In this document: piece by piece, positions 8,044-14,593 of the stretch
How the letters are laid out: each line of letters opens with the position of its first letter
Position numbering within the stretch: the stretch's first letter is position 1
From: a virus
Reading direction: 5' to 3' (one strand)
DNA length: 21,869 nt
Virus record (IMG/VR): IMGVR_UViG_3300042453_004506
Location: 1 to 21,869 of that record
Notes under the pieces: generated by a model
The model's input: the letters and a program-made list of their open reading frames with translations, nothing else
Databases searched by the model: none
What the model was told of the DNA's origin: nothing
Program-made: the position numbers and the translations under genes

Positions 8044-8510
8044 TATTTGCTAGTCTCCACTAACTTATGAGCTTCCGCCAATGAGGACTGTGCGTCCTGT
8101 AGCTTTTGACGCACCTCATCGAGAGAAGACCGCCCGGAAAGCTCCGACAACAAGCCAATTGCTCCGTCTACAAGTATCTTCGCTGCCTTTATGTCTTCTG
8201 TTATTGCCGAAGCGCTTATTGTCGGCGACGCGGACACCGCAACACTTTCTGGTGGCTTTGGCGGTTTGTATTCAAGTCCTGTAGCTTGAAAAACGTGTCT
8301 CGACAAAACCTCTTTTCTAACAGAGATGATGCCTAGGCCGTTGTTTTCGTGTCTATGGTATTGCACGAAATGACTAAGTCTTGCCTGCTGACGCACCGCG
8401 TCATCAGGCAGCATCAAAATATCTGCTAACTCACTAGTCTCAAACAAGCCTCTTGAGATAGCCATCTCAAAATTATTGAACAAAAAATGATCAAGTACCG
8501 ACCGTCTCAT
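8043..8510 (-). CDS. hypothetical protein with C-terminal coiled coil
   Basis: 155 residues. The first 80 residues look globular (SELADILMLPDDAVRQQARLSHFVQY could be a winged-helix or HTH-like segment). Residues 86-103 form a Ser/Ala/Pro linker, and the last 50 are a helical, heptad-like stretch (LDEVRQKLQDAQSSLAEAHKLV). The start overlaps the zinc-finger gene by 20 bases, and no strong Shine-Dalgarno is seen, so it probably depends on coupling. Family not recognised; an oligomeric DNA-binding or adaptor protein is a guess. Confidence 0.65.
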   Translation of the reverse strand: MRRSVLDHFLFNNFEMAISRGLFETSELADILMLPDDAVRQQARLSHFVQYHRHENNGLGIISVRKEVLSRHVFQATGLEYKPPKPPESVAVSASPTISASAITEDIKAAKILVDGAIGLLSELSGRSSLDEVRQKLQDAQSSLAEAHKLVETSK

Positions 8511-9030
8511 GTTGTTTCGTCTTGCCCCTTAGTTGTCGTTGCACTTCAGCTCGATGCCTTTGCTTTGCTCTGGTGATTAAAACGTAAAGCTCTGGGTCTT
8601 CTTCTTTGAAGAGCCGCCGATACTCTCTTTGTCGATAGTTTGTATACAGTCGAAGGCATTCTCTCGAACATGTCTTTTGCTGCTGGGTTCCGCCAATTCG
8701 CACGAAGGTCTTTTTGCAGATGAGACAGGCCGTCTCAGAGCGTTTTAGAGGCCGATTCTTCTTTGCATATGGAACCTGCTTTCGGACGCTAGCGCGACAC
8801 AAGTCGGAACAATAAGAATGATGCCTGCAATACGGAATAAAAGCATGACCACAAACAAGACAGGGCCGAGAATGGCTTTCAATATGAAGCTGTCTTTTGC
8901 TGCTTCTTACTTCTAGTAGTCTTTGTCGATAGCATTCTAGGGAGCAACAAGAAAGTCTTCTACTGGTCACGAGGCGGGCCGAAGACCCACAACAAGAACA
9001 ACTACGATTCTCCAACATGACCCTCATCAT
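8491..9030 (-). CDS. triple treble-clef zinc-finger protein (paralogue A)
   Basis: 179 residues with three repeats of CxxC-x13 to 15-CxxxC: C11/C14 with C29/C33, C57/C60 with C74/C78, and C102/C105 with C121/C125. The second half of each finger reads CSxxC, followed by a basic helix (LYTNYRQREYRRL after finger 3). The C-terminal 50 residues are Arg/Lys-rich. The same three-finger plan recurs in the gene at 10357-10911. Such fingers usually bind nucleic acid and resemble the CSxxC clusters that precede HNH domains in some phage proteins, but no HNH is present. Two further in-frame ATGs (9027, 9018) make the exact start uncertain. Confidence 0.78.
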   Translation of the reverse strand: MMRVMLENRSCSCCGSSARLVTSRRLSCCSLECYRQRLLEVRSSKRQLHIESHSRPCLVCGHAFIPYCRHHSYCSDLCRASVRKQVPYAKKNRPLKRSETACLICKKTFVRIGGTQQQKTCSRECLRLYTNYRQREYRRLFKEEDPELYVLITRAKQRHRAEVQRQLRGKTKQHETVGT

Positions 9031-9301
9031 TCTCCCAAGGACACGGTCGCAGAGGAGGTTTCGAGCAGATTCTCAATTGAGCGAGAGTAACGCTCAGCTC
9101 TAAAGAGTTCTCAATCGCTTCTTGATGCGGCCACATTGAACAAGAAGTCAGAAAGTATCCAGATGGCACCTGTAGAGAATCACAAACGAAGCCCGGACGA
9201 TGCCGAAGGATAGCAATCCAGTGCCCGTTCGAGAACAATACTCGGCTTATCTCTACGTTCTGTTTGTAATGAGCGCGAAATATAAGATCTTCATATCTCA
9301 T
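9002..9301 (-). CDS. hypothetical protein
   Basis: I take the ATG at 9301, which overlaps the preceding stop as TAATG and has GGGAGG 10 bases upstream; an ATG six codons earlier (9319) lies inside the upstream gene. About 99 residues with scattered cysteines and a proline-rich C-terminus (SKPPLRPCPWENDE). The segment SRVLFSNGHWIAILRHRPGFVCDSL suggests a small beta fold. No family recognised. Confidence 0.62.
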   Translation of the reverse strand: MRYEDLIFRAHYKQNVEISRVLFSNGHWIAILRHRPGFVCDSLQVPSGYFLTSCSMWPHQEAIENSLELSVTLAQLRICSKPPLRPCPWENDEGHVGES

Positions 9302-9627
9302 TACGACAAGACCTCCCATAATAAGCCATTAAGCATGATTGTCTCCAGTGATTCCTCTTCTATTTCATCCAAGCGCTCACCGTCTCTTACCGCCGACACG
9401 ACCAAAGGGCCGCCCTCTCCGAAGTATGAGAGACTGCCAATCGTATTGTAGCTCACAAAGTCAATTGCCTCTTCAATGGCCTTGTCTAACTCAATTCGTT
9501 CTTTGCTGTTTTTGACAAAGTGCTCGGCGTAACAGCGAACGAGAGACTCATAGTCATAAATGACTCGACCGTTTTGAGTAGCAATGATGGCATTGTCTAG
9601 GTCTTCTCTAGGCTCAAGATAAATCAT
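9301..9627 (-). CDS. acidic hypothetical protein downstream of thyX
   Basis: The ATG at 9627 has AAGGAG 7 bases upstream and overlaps the thyX stop as ATGA; a longer frame to 9660 would lie inside thyX and lacks such support. About 108 residues, acidic, ending in a helical EEESLETIMLNGLLWEVL. Coupling to thyX hints at a link to nucleotide metabolism, but no motif supports a function. Confidence 0.7.
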   Translation of the reverse strand: MIYLEPREDLDNAIIATQNGRVIYDYESLVRCYAEHFVKNSKERIELDKAIEEAIDFVSYNTIGSLSYFGEGGPLVVSAVRDGERLDEIEEESLETIMLNGLLWEVLS

Positions 9628-10301
9628 GTGTTCACTCCTTCTTCTACCAATGCAGACCAAGAATGGGGAAAAGACTTCTCCACGAGTTGCCCTAGTGCGA
9701 TAGCGTAGTCTCTGATTTCTTGCTGAGCTGTCTTTTCAGTGCGGAGAGAGTAAATCCTAGCATACGCGGCTAAAGAGCCTGTTTCTATAAATTCGGTAAA
9801 CATTGCCTGTGGCAGAATCATGCGAGCTTGTTCTGCACAGACATTATCCTCTAGCAACATGTGATAAGTACGAAGAGACTCTCTGTAAGACTGTCGCATT
9901 AAGTTAAGGAGTACACCACTAAAGGTATGCTCTTCATCAGAAGAACCTTGCTTTACATTTTCTGCAGACATGCGAAGATATTGTGGCAAGTAAAATTCAG
10001 GCTCTGAAGTAACGTACCGTCTTGAAACTTCGTTTCTTGTCAAGCCTACTGAATGCTTATACCATTGTCTTGCGACAAAGATAGGCATCCGAATTCTAAA
10101 TCGTAAATGAGGCTGCGCGAACGGAGTGTAGTGGTTATGCTTTGCAAGATACTTGATGAGACGAATGTCTGAAGAATCCAGTTCGCTTTTTTGCTTTGAA
10201 AATGAAACCCTAGCCGCATTGACAACTGTCAGGTCATCCCCAAGAACATCCTGAAGCTCAATGCAGCCACCACCGGCAATGGAAATCAATCTCTCATTCA
10301 T
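9624..10301 (-). CDS. thyX: flavin-dependent thymidylate synthase
   Basis: 225 residues, full length. ThyX makes dTMP from dUMP using methylene-tetrahydrofolate and FAD. The signature region at 78-96 reads RQWYKHSVGLTRNEVSRRY. It keeps the NEVSRRY half of the ThyX motif (RHRxxSxNExSxRY), but the RHR half is replaced by RQW-KH, a variant I know from other phage ThyX proteins. NAARVSF at 28-34 and HYTPFAQPHLRFRI at 57-70 (folate and substrate pocket) and the C-terminal TAQQEIRDYAIAL helix also fit. AAGGAG lies 5 bases before the ATG, and the gene has its own promoter at 10321-10349. It lets the phage make thymidylate independently of host ThyA. Confidence 0.96.
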   Translation of the reverse strand: MNERLISIAGGGCIELQDVLGDDLTVVNAARVSFSKQKSELDSSDIRLIKYLAKHNHYTPFAQPHLRFRIRMPIFVARQWYKHSVGLTRNEVSRRYVTSEPEFYLPQYLRMSAENVKQGSSDEEHTFSGVLLNLMRQSYRESLRTYHMLLEDNVCAEQARMILPQAMFTEFIETGSLAAYARIYSLRTEKTAQQEIRDYAIALGQLVEKSFPHSWSALVEEGVNT

Positions 10302-10320
10302 GCTCTCTCCTTTTAGAGAC

Positions 10321-10349
10321 TATCTATCCGGCGGTGACGCAATAGTCAA
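10321..10349 (-). promoter_or_regulatory. sigma70-type promoter for thyX
   Basis: Minus strand: TTGACT, 17-base spacer, TAGATA. The predicted start near 10314 is only about 13 bases before the thyX ATG. A second TTGACG lies 11 bases further upstream. Unlike four other promoters here, this spacer has no GATCT. Confidence 0.65.
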
Positions 10350-10356
10350 TAGCCCG

Positions 10357-10911
10357 TCAACATATTCTTGCTCTTTGTTTACGAGCCTGTCTTCTGAATT
10401 TTGCAAGCTCATCTAGTTTTTGTCGATATTGTAGCCATGCCTCAGAGCCGTGCTCATTCAAGAACTTTTCCTTGTTTCGTGCGTAGGTGCCTGTGTTGTT
10501 GTACTTCTTCGAGCACTTCTTTCCGCATGTAAGTGCGGTATGCCTAGGCCAAGCCTGCCTAAATGGCTTTTTACACTGGTTGCATTCGACGAACGGATCG
10601 GTGAGTCGGTCTTTGGCTCGGTCTGATTGTCGCTGTTTATCTCTTTTTCTTGACCTGCAAATTCCGGAGCAGAATCGGTGAATTGAATTCAGAGGCTCAA
10701 AACTTCGTAGACAATACCCGCACTGTGATGTCGAGTATGTGACCGGCGACTTTTTCTTCTCTTCTCGATACTTTATGTTTCTTCTGCGATGAGCTTCGGT
10801 CTGGCATTTCATCCCACAGTACTTTACTCGTGGCCCGGCCATGAAAGCAGATTTGCAGATTCCACACTCTTTTTCTTTCTTTTGAGGCTTGAACTTCCAC
10901 CACCATATCAT
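10357..10911 (-). CDS. triple treble-clef zinc-finger protein (paralogue B)
   Basis: About 184 residues. A GTG three codons earlier (10920) abuts the previous stop, but AGGTGA is 5 bases before the ATG at 10911, which I prefer. Counting from the GTG, fingers are C19/C22 with C35/C39, C67/C70 with C84/C88, and C113/C116 with C132/C136: the same CxxC-x12 to 15-CxxxC plan, three times, as in 8491-9030. Basic linkers (HRRRNIKYREEKKK, RSRKRDKQRQSDRAKDR) and a basic C-terminal helix point to nucleic-acid binding. The two proteins look like an old duplication with little sequence left in common beyond the zinc ligands. Confidence 0.8.
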   Translation of the reverse strand: MIWWWKFKPQKKEKECGICKSAFMAGPRVKYCGMKCQTEAHRRRNIKYREEKKKSPVTYSTSQCGYCLRSFEPLNSIHRFCSGICRSRKRDKQRQSDRAKDRLTDPFVECNQCKKPFRQAWPRHTALTCGKKCSKKYNNTGTYARNKEKFLNEHGSEAWLQYRQKLDELAKFRRQARKQRARIC

Positions 10912-10920
10912 GTGCGTCAC

Positions 10921-11274
10921 CTATTCTTCTCTTGCGGATACGACATGTTTCTCTATCGACCGCCAAGCGTTTGAATTCTGCAAGTCATAGTCAATCTCTG
11001 TAAACTCTTTGGTCAGAGAATTGGTCTTGCGAAAATGACCTGTTTTTGTCTTGAGGCTTACCGACAAGTCAATACGAACATCACCGAATGACCATTCGAG
11101 TTGAATGCTTCCGAAGATGGTAGGCACAACGAGCGGCGGCGGCATCCTTTCGGAGCAGCTGTCAGAATAGGTTTGCTCAAACCAATCTAGCGCCTCCGGA
11201 GCGGGCACTTTTCCATATCCTCGTAGCCATCCCTCACGAAGCAGTCGGATCTTATCTATTTGTATCTTTATCAT
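10921..11274 (-). CDS. hypothetical protein with GSIQLEW motif
   Basis: 117 residues. The segment PPPLVVPTIFGSIQLEWSFGDVRIDLSVSL at about 46-75 resembles a motif (P-x-P-x-GGxQLEW followed by an alternating-charge strand) that I recall from small uncharacterised proteins of bacteria and phages. No catalytic residues are evident. AGGATG lies just before the ATG, and the start overlaps the 58-residue gene by 23 bases. Confidence 0.68.
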   Translation of the reverse strand: MIKIQIDKIRLLREGWLRGYGKVPAPEALDWFEQTYSDSCSERMPPPLVVPTIFGSIQLEWSFGDVRIDLSVSLKTKTGHFRKTNSLTKEFTEIDYDLQNSNAWRSIEKHVVSAREE

Positions 11275-11428
11275 TTTTCATCCTTCCGCAGTCGGGACAA
11301 CTTATTCTCTCTTGGCGCTCTTGCCTAAACTTCAAGTCAAGCAACCTTCTCCCCAGCTCCGTAGCTGAGTCGTAGGTCTGTAGCCAGTGCTGAAGACAGA
11401 TCTCGTCCGCTTGTTTTTTGGCGCTCAT
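11252..11428 (-). CDS. 58-residue hypothetical protein with CPDC motif
   Basis: ATG at 11428, stop TAA at 11252-11254. The product is basic and helical (ATELGRRLLDLKFRQERQER) and ends with ISCPDCGRM, half of a zinc ribbon. Support for it being real: it is the first frame after the promoter at 11461-11489, its ATG lies about 26 bases after the predicted transcription start, an AGAGAG purine stretch precedes it, and it is joined to the next gene by a 23-base overlap. Without it there would be an unexplained 150-base leader. No homologue recognised. Confidence 0.58.
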   Translation of the reverse strand: MSAKKQADEICLQHWLQTYDSATELGRRLLDLKFRQERQERISCPDCGRMKNDKDTNR

Positions 11429-11460
11429 CAGATGCTCTCTACGGGAATGGGATTCAGGCG

Positions 11461-11489
11461 CAGATAATTTGAGAAAGGTTTTTTGTCAA
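11461..11489 (-). promoter_or_regulatory. sigma70-type promoter for the 58-residue/117-residue/zinc-finger genes
   Basis: Minus strand: TTGACA, 17-base A/T-rich spacer, TATCTG. Another TTGACA lies 20 bases upstream (11509-11504) with no good -10, so it may be a duplicated element or activator/repressor site. It lies in the short gap between 11428 and 11512. Confidence 0.68.
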
Positions 11490-11511
11490 GAACAAGAAAT
11501 CATTGTCAAGA

Positions 11512-11793
11512 CTATCGGGGAGTTATGTTTCGGATTGCATTTTGAGAACGGATCGTCTCTTCTATCAGCCCTCTTTCAAGATCACTGTCTACCCACAGAA
11601 CCCTCGCAACAGTTGACTCTAAGCCAGACTTCTTGGCCCAGTCGTCATAGGTTGCAAGAATCGTATTCTCAATTTGTTCAAGCAGTTTGTCGTCGGCTCT
11701 TGCGTGAGCCGGCTTCATGAACACCAACATATTTTCTAGCAGGCCGATGTATTCGTATTCGTACATTTTCAACCACCATTTTGCGGCAACCAT
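11512..11793 (-). CDS. hypothetical helical protein
   Basis: The ATG at 11793 has AGGAG 10 bases upstream; a GTG two codons earlier (11799) overlaps the previous stop but sits only 4 bases from the AGGAG. About 93 residues with a tryptophan/tyrosine-rich N-terminus (AAKWWLKMYEYEYIGLLENML) and a helical remainder. No family recognised. It is the last gene of the run that begins at 13136, and promoter 11461-11489 follows its stop. Confidence 0.65.
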   Translation of the reverse strand: MVAAKWWLKMYEYEYIGLLENMLVFMKPAHARADDKLLEQIENTILATYDDWAKKSGLESTVARVLWVDSDLERGLIEETIRSQNAIRNITPR

Positions 11794-11795
11794 AT

Positions 11796-12515
11796 TCACT
11801 TATCTCCTACCCATAGCAATCCTCCGCATTTGAAGTATTCACTAGGGTCTTTGCCAAACGGAATCTTGCCACAGCACGCCGCTCTCATAAATGCAACAAA
11901 ATCTTGTGCTGCAACAATACTGCGAGGATACTGTCTGACTATTCTGATCGTTCCGATCTCGGCCAATCGGTACAACAAACCCGGCAACGGGCCTAGTGTT
12001 TTCTCCTCAAGCCCCGCAATCCGTGCGAAGAGTTCTTTCACCTGACCGCTATAGAACGCCTTTACAGTACCATGCCATACTCCTGTCATTGACTGCGCAA
12101 GTAATACGCCCGCACTTTGTTCGTTTTCGTCCCTAAACCATGCGAACGTTTTGCCGTAAAAGTCGGGCCATGCCTCTTGAATACTCATCTCGTCAAGCTC
12201 TTGTACCGTCACTTGCGCTGGAGAGTATATCCTAAAACTCCTAGGCTTTTGCTTCGCTCTTCTCTCGAAGTGATTTTGTAGAGCGGCGGGACGAACCAAA
12301 CGAAGTGTGTCCTCGGCAATTTTTTCGTAGCGCAGGATGAAAGAACCTCGTGTCTGAGAGTCTGCCTTTCTCACCATTCCATGGGAGCCAAGGGGCAAAG
12401 TAATCAGAGCAGACCTCAATTCGTGAAATGCAGCCGTCTTGGAAGACATGCTGAATTGTGTTCTTTTTTTTGTCTCCGCGTCGTACCAGACAACGCGATA
12501 CCTATTTTCATTCAA
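11796..12515 (-). CDS. hypothetical protein, TTG start
   Basis: 239 residues. The start is TTG at 12515, overlapping the preceding TGA as TTGA, with GAGG 6 bases upstream; there is no in-frame ATG nearby. The N-terminus (YRVVWYDAETKKRTQFSMSSKTAAFHELRSAL) looks like a small alpha/beta domain. The central part (residues 85-130) is basic then acidic, and the C-terminus has a CCGK motif. There is no signal peptide or membrane segment. Function unknown. Confidence 0.7.
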   Translation of the reverse strand: MNENRYRVVWYDAETKKRTQFSMSSKTAAFHELRSALITLPLGSHGMVRKADSQTRGSFILRYEKIAEDTLRLVRPAALQNHFERRAKQKPRSFRIYSPAQVTVQELDEMSIQEAWPDFYGKTFAWFRDENEQSAGVLLAQSMTGVWHGTVKAFYSGQVKELFARIAGLEEKTLGPLPGLLYRLAEIGTIRIVRQYPRSIVAAQDFVAFMRAACCGKIPFGKDPSEYFKCGGLLWVGDK

Positions 12516-12730
12516 AACACACCTCGCAGGAGATGAACGAGCAATCCAATAACAGAGACAATAATCGCTATGATTGCACTAGCCCCGACAGACGGCTCAT
12601 CGACTTTCTGTTGGTTTGCTTCTCGTAGACACTCGTAATCTTTCCGTGTCTTTTTCTTCGCCGCCCGAAGAGCCAGTGCAATGTCCGCCGAACTAAAGAA
12701 CTTGTCGTCTTTGTCTTGCTCACCATTCAT
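12512..12730 (-). CDS. small tail-anchored membrane protein
   Basis: 72 residues. The first 45 are charged and polar; the last 25 hold one transmembrane helix (VGASAIIAIIVSVIGLLVHLL) with a short basic tail (RGVF). This is a C-terminal anchor topology. It overlaps the previous stop by one base (TAATG) and the next gene by TTGA, so it is part of a coupled trio. A holin-like or membrane-docking role is conceivable but unsupported. Confidence 0.68.
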   Translation of the reverse strand: MNGEQDKDDKFFSSADIALALRAAKKKTRKDYECLREANQQKVDEPSVGASAIIAIIVSVIGLLVHLLRGVF

Positions 12731-12927
12731 TATTTAGAACTCCATCCACAGCTTCTGCACGTCTTGCAGTTGTTGCTATAACGCAAGTCCGGCCCCCCGC
12801 CTTTTTTTGAATATCTCCAGCTCACGGAACCTCGCTGCTGACATTGCGGGCACTGCTCTTGAGAGAAGTGCATCGCGAAACCAAGCAAGCACACAAACGC
12901 ACAGACCATCAAAACAAGAATTTCCAT
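12730..12927 (-). CDS. membrane-anchored zinc-ribbon protein
   Basis: 65 residues. An N-terminal transmembrane or signal-anchor helix (EILVLMVCAFVCLLGFAMHF, residues 2-21) is followed by a zinc ribbon with C26/C29 (CPQC) and, after a glycine-rich turn, CKTCRSCGW. AAGGAG lies 6 bases before the ATG. With the anchored protein encoded next, this suggests a small membrane complex. The only firm statements are the helix and the ribbon. Confidence 0.7.
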   Translation of the reverse strand: MEILVLMVCAFVCLLGFAMHFSQEQCPQCQQRGSVSWRYSKKGGGPDLRYSNNCKTCRSCGWSSK

Positions 12928-12938
12928 TGTGTTCTCCT

Positions 12939-13136
12939 TTAGCGACGACGATAAAAGTTGGCTGGATTTAGCGGGCAGTCTGGAAGACCTTGACGACCGT
13001 GGAAGTAATTAGGAATTGAAGCCTCTGTCTCGTCCTCGTACCATTGCCCGCAGTGCGGACAGCGACACGGGCCTGAATCGAGCCTAGCGGAAAAGTCTTC
13101 AGCATGCCTTCGTGGAATATCATCGCCAATACTCAT
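12939..13136 (-). CDS. small zinc-ribbon-like protein
   Basis: The start at 13136 (MSIGDD...) has AAGGAG 7 bases upstream and lies downstream of the promoter's predicted start site (~13171); a longer frame reaching 13187 would start upstream of it, so I reject that. 65 residues, with CRCPHCGQWYED near the middle and a lone cysteine in LPDCPLNP that could complete a metal site. Function unknown. Confidence 0.66.
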   Translation of the reverse strand: MSIGDDIPRRHAEDFSARLDSGPCRCPHCGQWYEDETEASIPNYFHGRQGLPDCPLNPANFYRRR

Positions 13137-13177
13137 TAATTTTCTCCTTTTCAGTCGCAACAACACGACCGATGAAG

Positions 13178-13206
13178 AACCTACCAATGACGAGATCCTG
13201 TGTCAA
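13178..13206 (-). promoter_or_regulatory. sigma70-type promoter with GATC in the spacer
   Basis: Minus strand: TTGACA, 17-base spacer starting CAGGATCT, then TAGGTT. The predicted start is near 13171, ahead of the ATG at 13136. It separates the que/dpdA operon from the small-gene run 11512-13136 and shares the TTGACA-N3-GATCT layout with promoters at 6054, 16794 and 17845. Confidence 0.68.
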
Positions 13207-13214
13207 GACTTTGT

Positions 13215-13475
13215 TTACTTGGCCTTCGTTACATTTCGAATAGTAACTGTATATTCAACAAGATGTAGGCCATCAGAAAGTTGAACGGCGTATCCGGCTT
13301 GTAGCTTTGTGTTGTCGGCTGATGCGCCAATCGATTCTTCTTTGTCTTTGTGCTTGAGGAGATCGGCGGAGTCCCTGAGAGACTGAAAGAACATTGATTG
13401 TATTTGAGACTTGAAGTGAGGATTGTCTTCCATTCGAGTTTCCTTGACCGCATAAAAGACATTCGGAAAGTTCAT
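13215..13475 (-). CDS. hypothetical protein, last gene of the que/dpdA operon
   Basis: 86 residues. N-terminal NFPNVFYAVKETRM, a helical centre, and a C-terminal strand-rich part (LQAGYAVQLSDGLHLVEYTVTIRNV). It starts directly after the stop of the 150-residue gene (TAAATG), so it is read through from the 7-deazaguanine genes. No family recognised. Its operon position makes it a candidate accessory to DNA modification, but it may simply be a passenger. Confidence 0.65.
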   Translation of the reverse strand: MNFPNVFYAVKETRMEDNPHFKSQIQSMFFQSLRDSADLLKHKDKEESIGASADNTKLQAGYAVQLSDGLHLVEYTVTIRNVTKAK

Positions 13476-13928
13476 TTAGTTGACGGCGATGCTATCGACT
13501 AACTCTTGTCGCAAGGACATCGCCTCTTCCATGTACATCTCGTAAAAGTGACAATGTGTACGATACAGTGTCTCAATCCATGACAATTCTTCCGGCCAAT
13601 AAGCGGTATCGCTGAGAGCCAAAAAAACACAACTTAGCGCCTCCGGTTTTTCGATTAAGCGTTCAATCGAGCATCGACAGTCTACAAAAAAACCATCTAA
13701 TTCAAGAAAAAACTGCAAGTCTAGCAATGTTACATAATCTGAGCTTGGGTGCATGACTTGCTCGAGCTGAATGAACACACGGAGGTTGTCGTAAAAAATT
13801 TTGCAATGAAATTGTTCATGGCGAGTGCTTATAGGGCTTTGAACAGGACATCGTTCGGAAAACTCTTGAAAAGAAATGCTTTTTATTTCCCGCCGATAGA
13901 TAAGCTCTTGCTGTTGCCAAATGCTCAA
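13476..13928 (-). CDS. unknown 150-residue protein coupled to dpdA
   Basis: The start is TTG at 13928, overlapping the dpdA stop as TTGA, with GGAGG 6 bases upstream, so translation is tightly coupled to dpdA. Seven scattered cysteines (including CRCSIE) and many aromatic residues (YDNLRVF, FFLELDGFFVDCR, YWPEELSWIETLYRTHCHFYEMY) give a compact, partly helical protein. I recognise no family and see no SAM, ATP or Rossmann motif. Coupling to dpdA suggests it helps DpdA or tailors the inserted base; that is inference from position. Confidence 0.7.
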   Translation of the reverse strand: MSIWQQQELIYRREIKSISFQEFSERCPVQSPISTRHEQFHCKIFYDNLRVFIQLEQVMHPSSDYVTLLDLQFFLELDGFFVDCRCSIERLIEKPEALSCVFLALSDTAYWPEELSWIETLYRTHCHFYEMYMEEAMSLRQELVDSIAVN

Positions 13929-14593
13929 AACAAGCCTCCTTGCTGCTTTAGTTTGTCGATGGTATTCATGAAAAATGGCAACTTAATTTTCGTAAATCGG
14001 CAGATGCCCGTACCATCGACGGAGTCAACTCCCCACTCATATGCTAGCTTGTATCTCTTCGCGGAGTTCACTCGCCCCATATGAACGAGCTTTCCCAATA
14101 CCTTCGCTCTCGATGCTAGCGTCCTAGCCTGTTCGGATAGCTTGAATTCCGTCGTGCCTCCGATAAAGACTGCGGCGATATCGCTCCAAGGTATATCTTG
14201 TTCAATAACTCCGTCCTGAAGGACAAAGGCCATTGGAAGGTTCCTGTCCTGCAGCTCTTTCTTCCATTGGCCGAATGACTCTAGCGTTTCTGTGTGAGAG
14301 CCTACTTTGTCGGGAACGTTTATCCACATGCACCCGTCTCGGTTCTTCGCCGCAAAATCAAGCATTCGAAGATACGCCGGCCCGTCAAAGTCTGCGAAAG
14401 AATTATTATCGCAAGCCCAAGGACAACCGAACTCTTCATAGTATCTCACCGACTTTAAGATCCGAGAATGCTCGTATGGCACACAGAGAATTCCAAGGTT
14501 TCGAGAATACATCTGCAGATAATGGTCAATGTCTTTAGGGATATTATTCAAAAGAGCGCGGAAATCTCTAAACCCTACGCTATCATTTGCCAT
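13925..14593 (-). CDS. dpdA: phage DpdA, DNA 7-deazaguanine transglycosylase
   Basis: 222 residues, TGT-like barrel, much shorter than bacterial DpdA or tRNA-guanine transglycosylase but typical of the compact phage form. Family-typical segments in order: WACDNNSF at 59-66, VPDKVG at 93-98, FVLQDG at 123-128, FIGGTTEFKL at 143-152, HMGRVNS at 171-177 and DSVDGTG at 190-196. Conserved aspartates (62, 95, 127, 190, 193) include the likely nucleophile; I cannot say which. The enzyme exchanges guanine in DNA for preQ0 or a derivative. It overlaps folE by 19 bases with GGAG 8 bases before the ATG. Context (folE, queE, queD, queC upstream) makes a DNA rather than tRNA role very likely. Confidence 0.88.
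   Translation of the reverse strand: MANDSVGFRDFRALLNNIPKDIDHYLQMYSRNLGILCVPYEHSRILKSVRYYEEFGCPWACDNNSFADFDGPAYLRMLDFAAKNRDGCMWINVPDKVGSHTETLESFGQWKKELQDRNLPMAFVLQDGVIEQDIPWSDIAAVFIGGTTEFKLSEQARTLASRAKVLGKLVHMGRVNSAKRYKLAYEWGVDSVDGTGICRFTKIKLPFFMNTIDKLKQQGGLF

Noticed and set aside
11481-11509. Second promoter from the upstream TTGACA at 11504-11509
   Set aside because: At 16-18 bases the -10 would be ACAAAA or similar, which is not a credible match.
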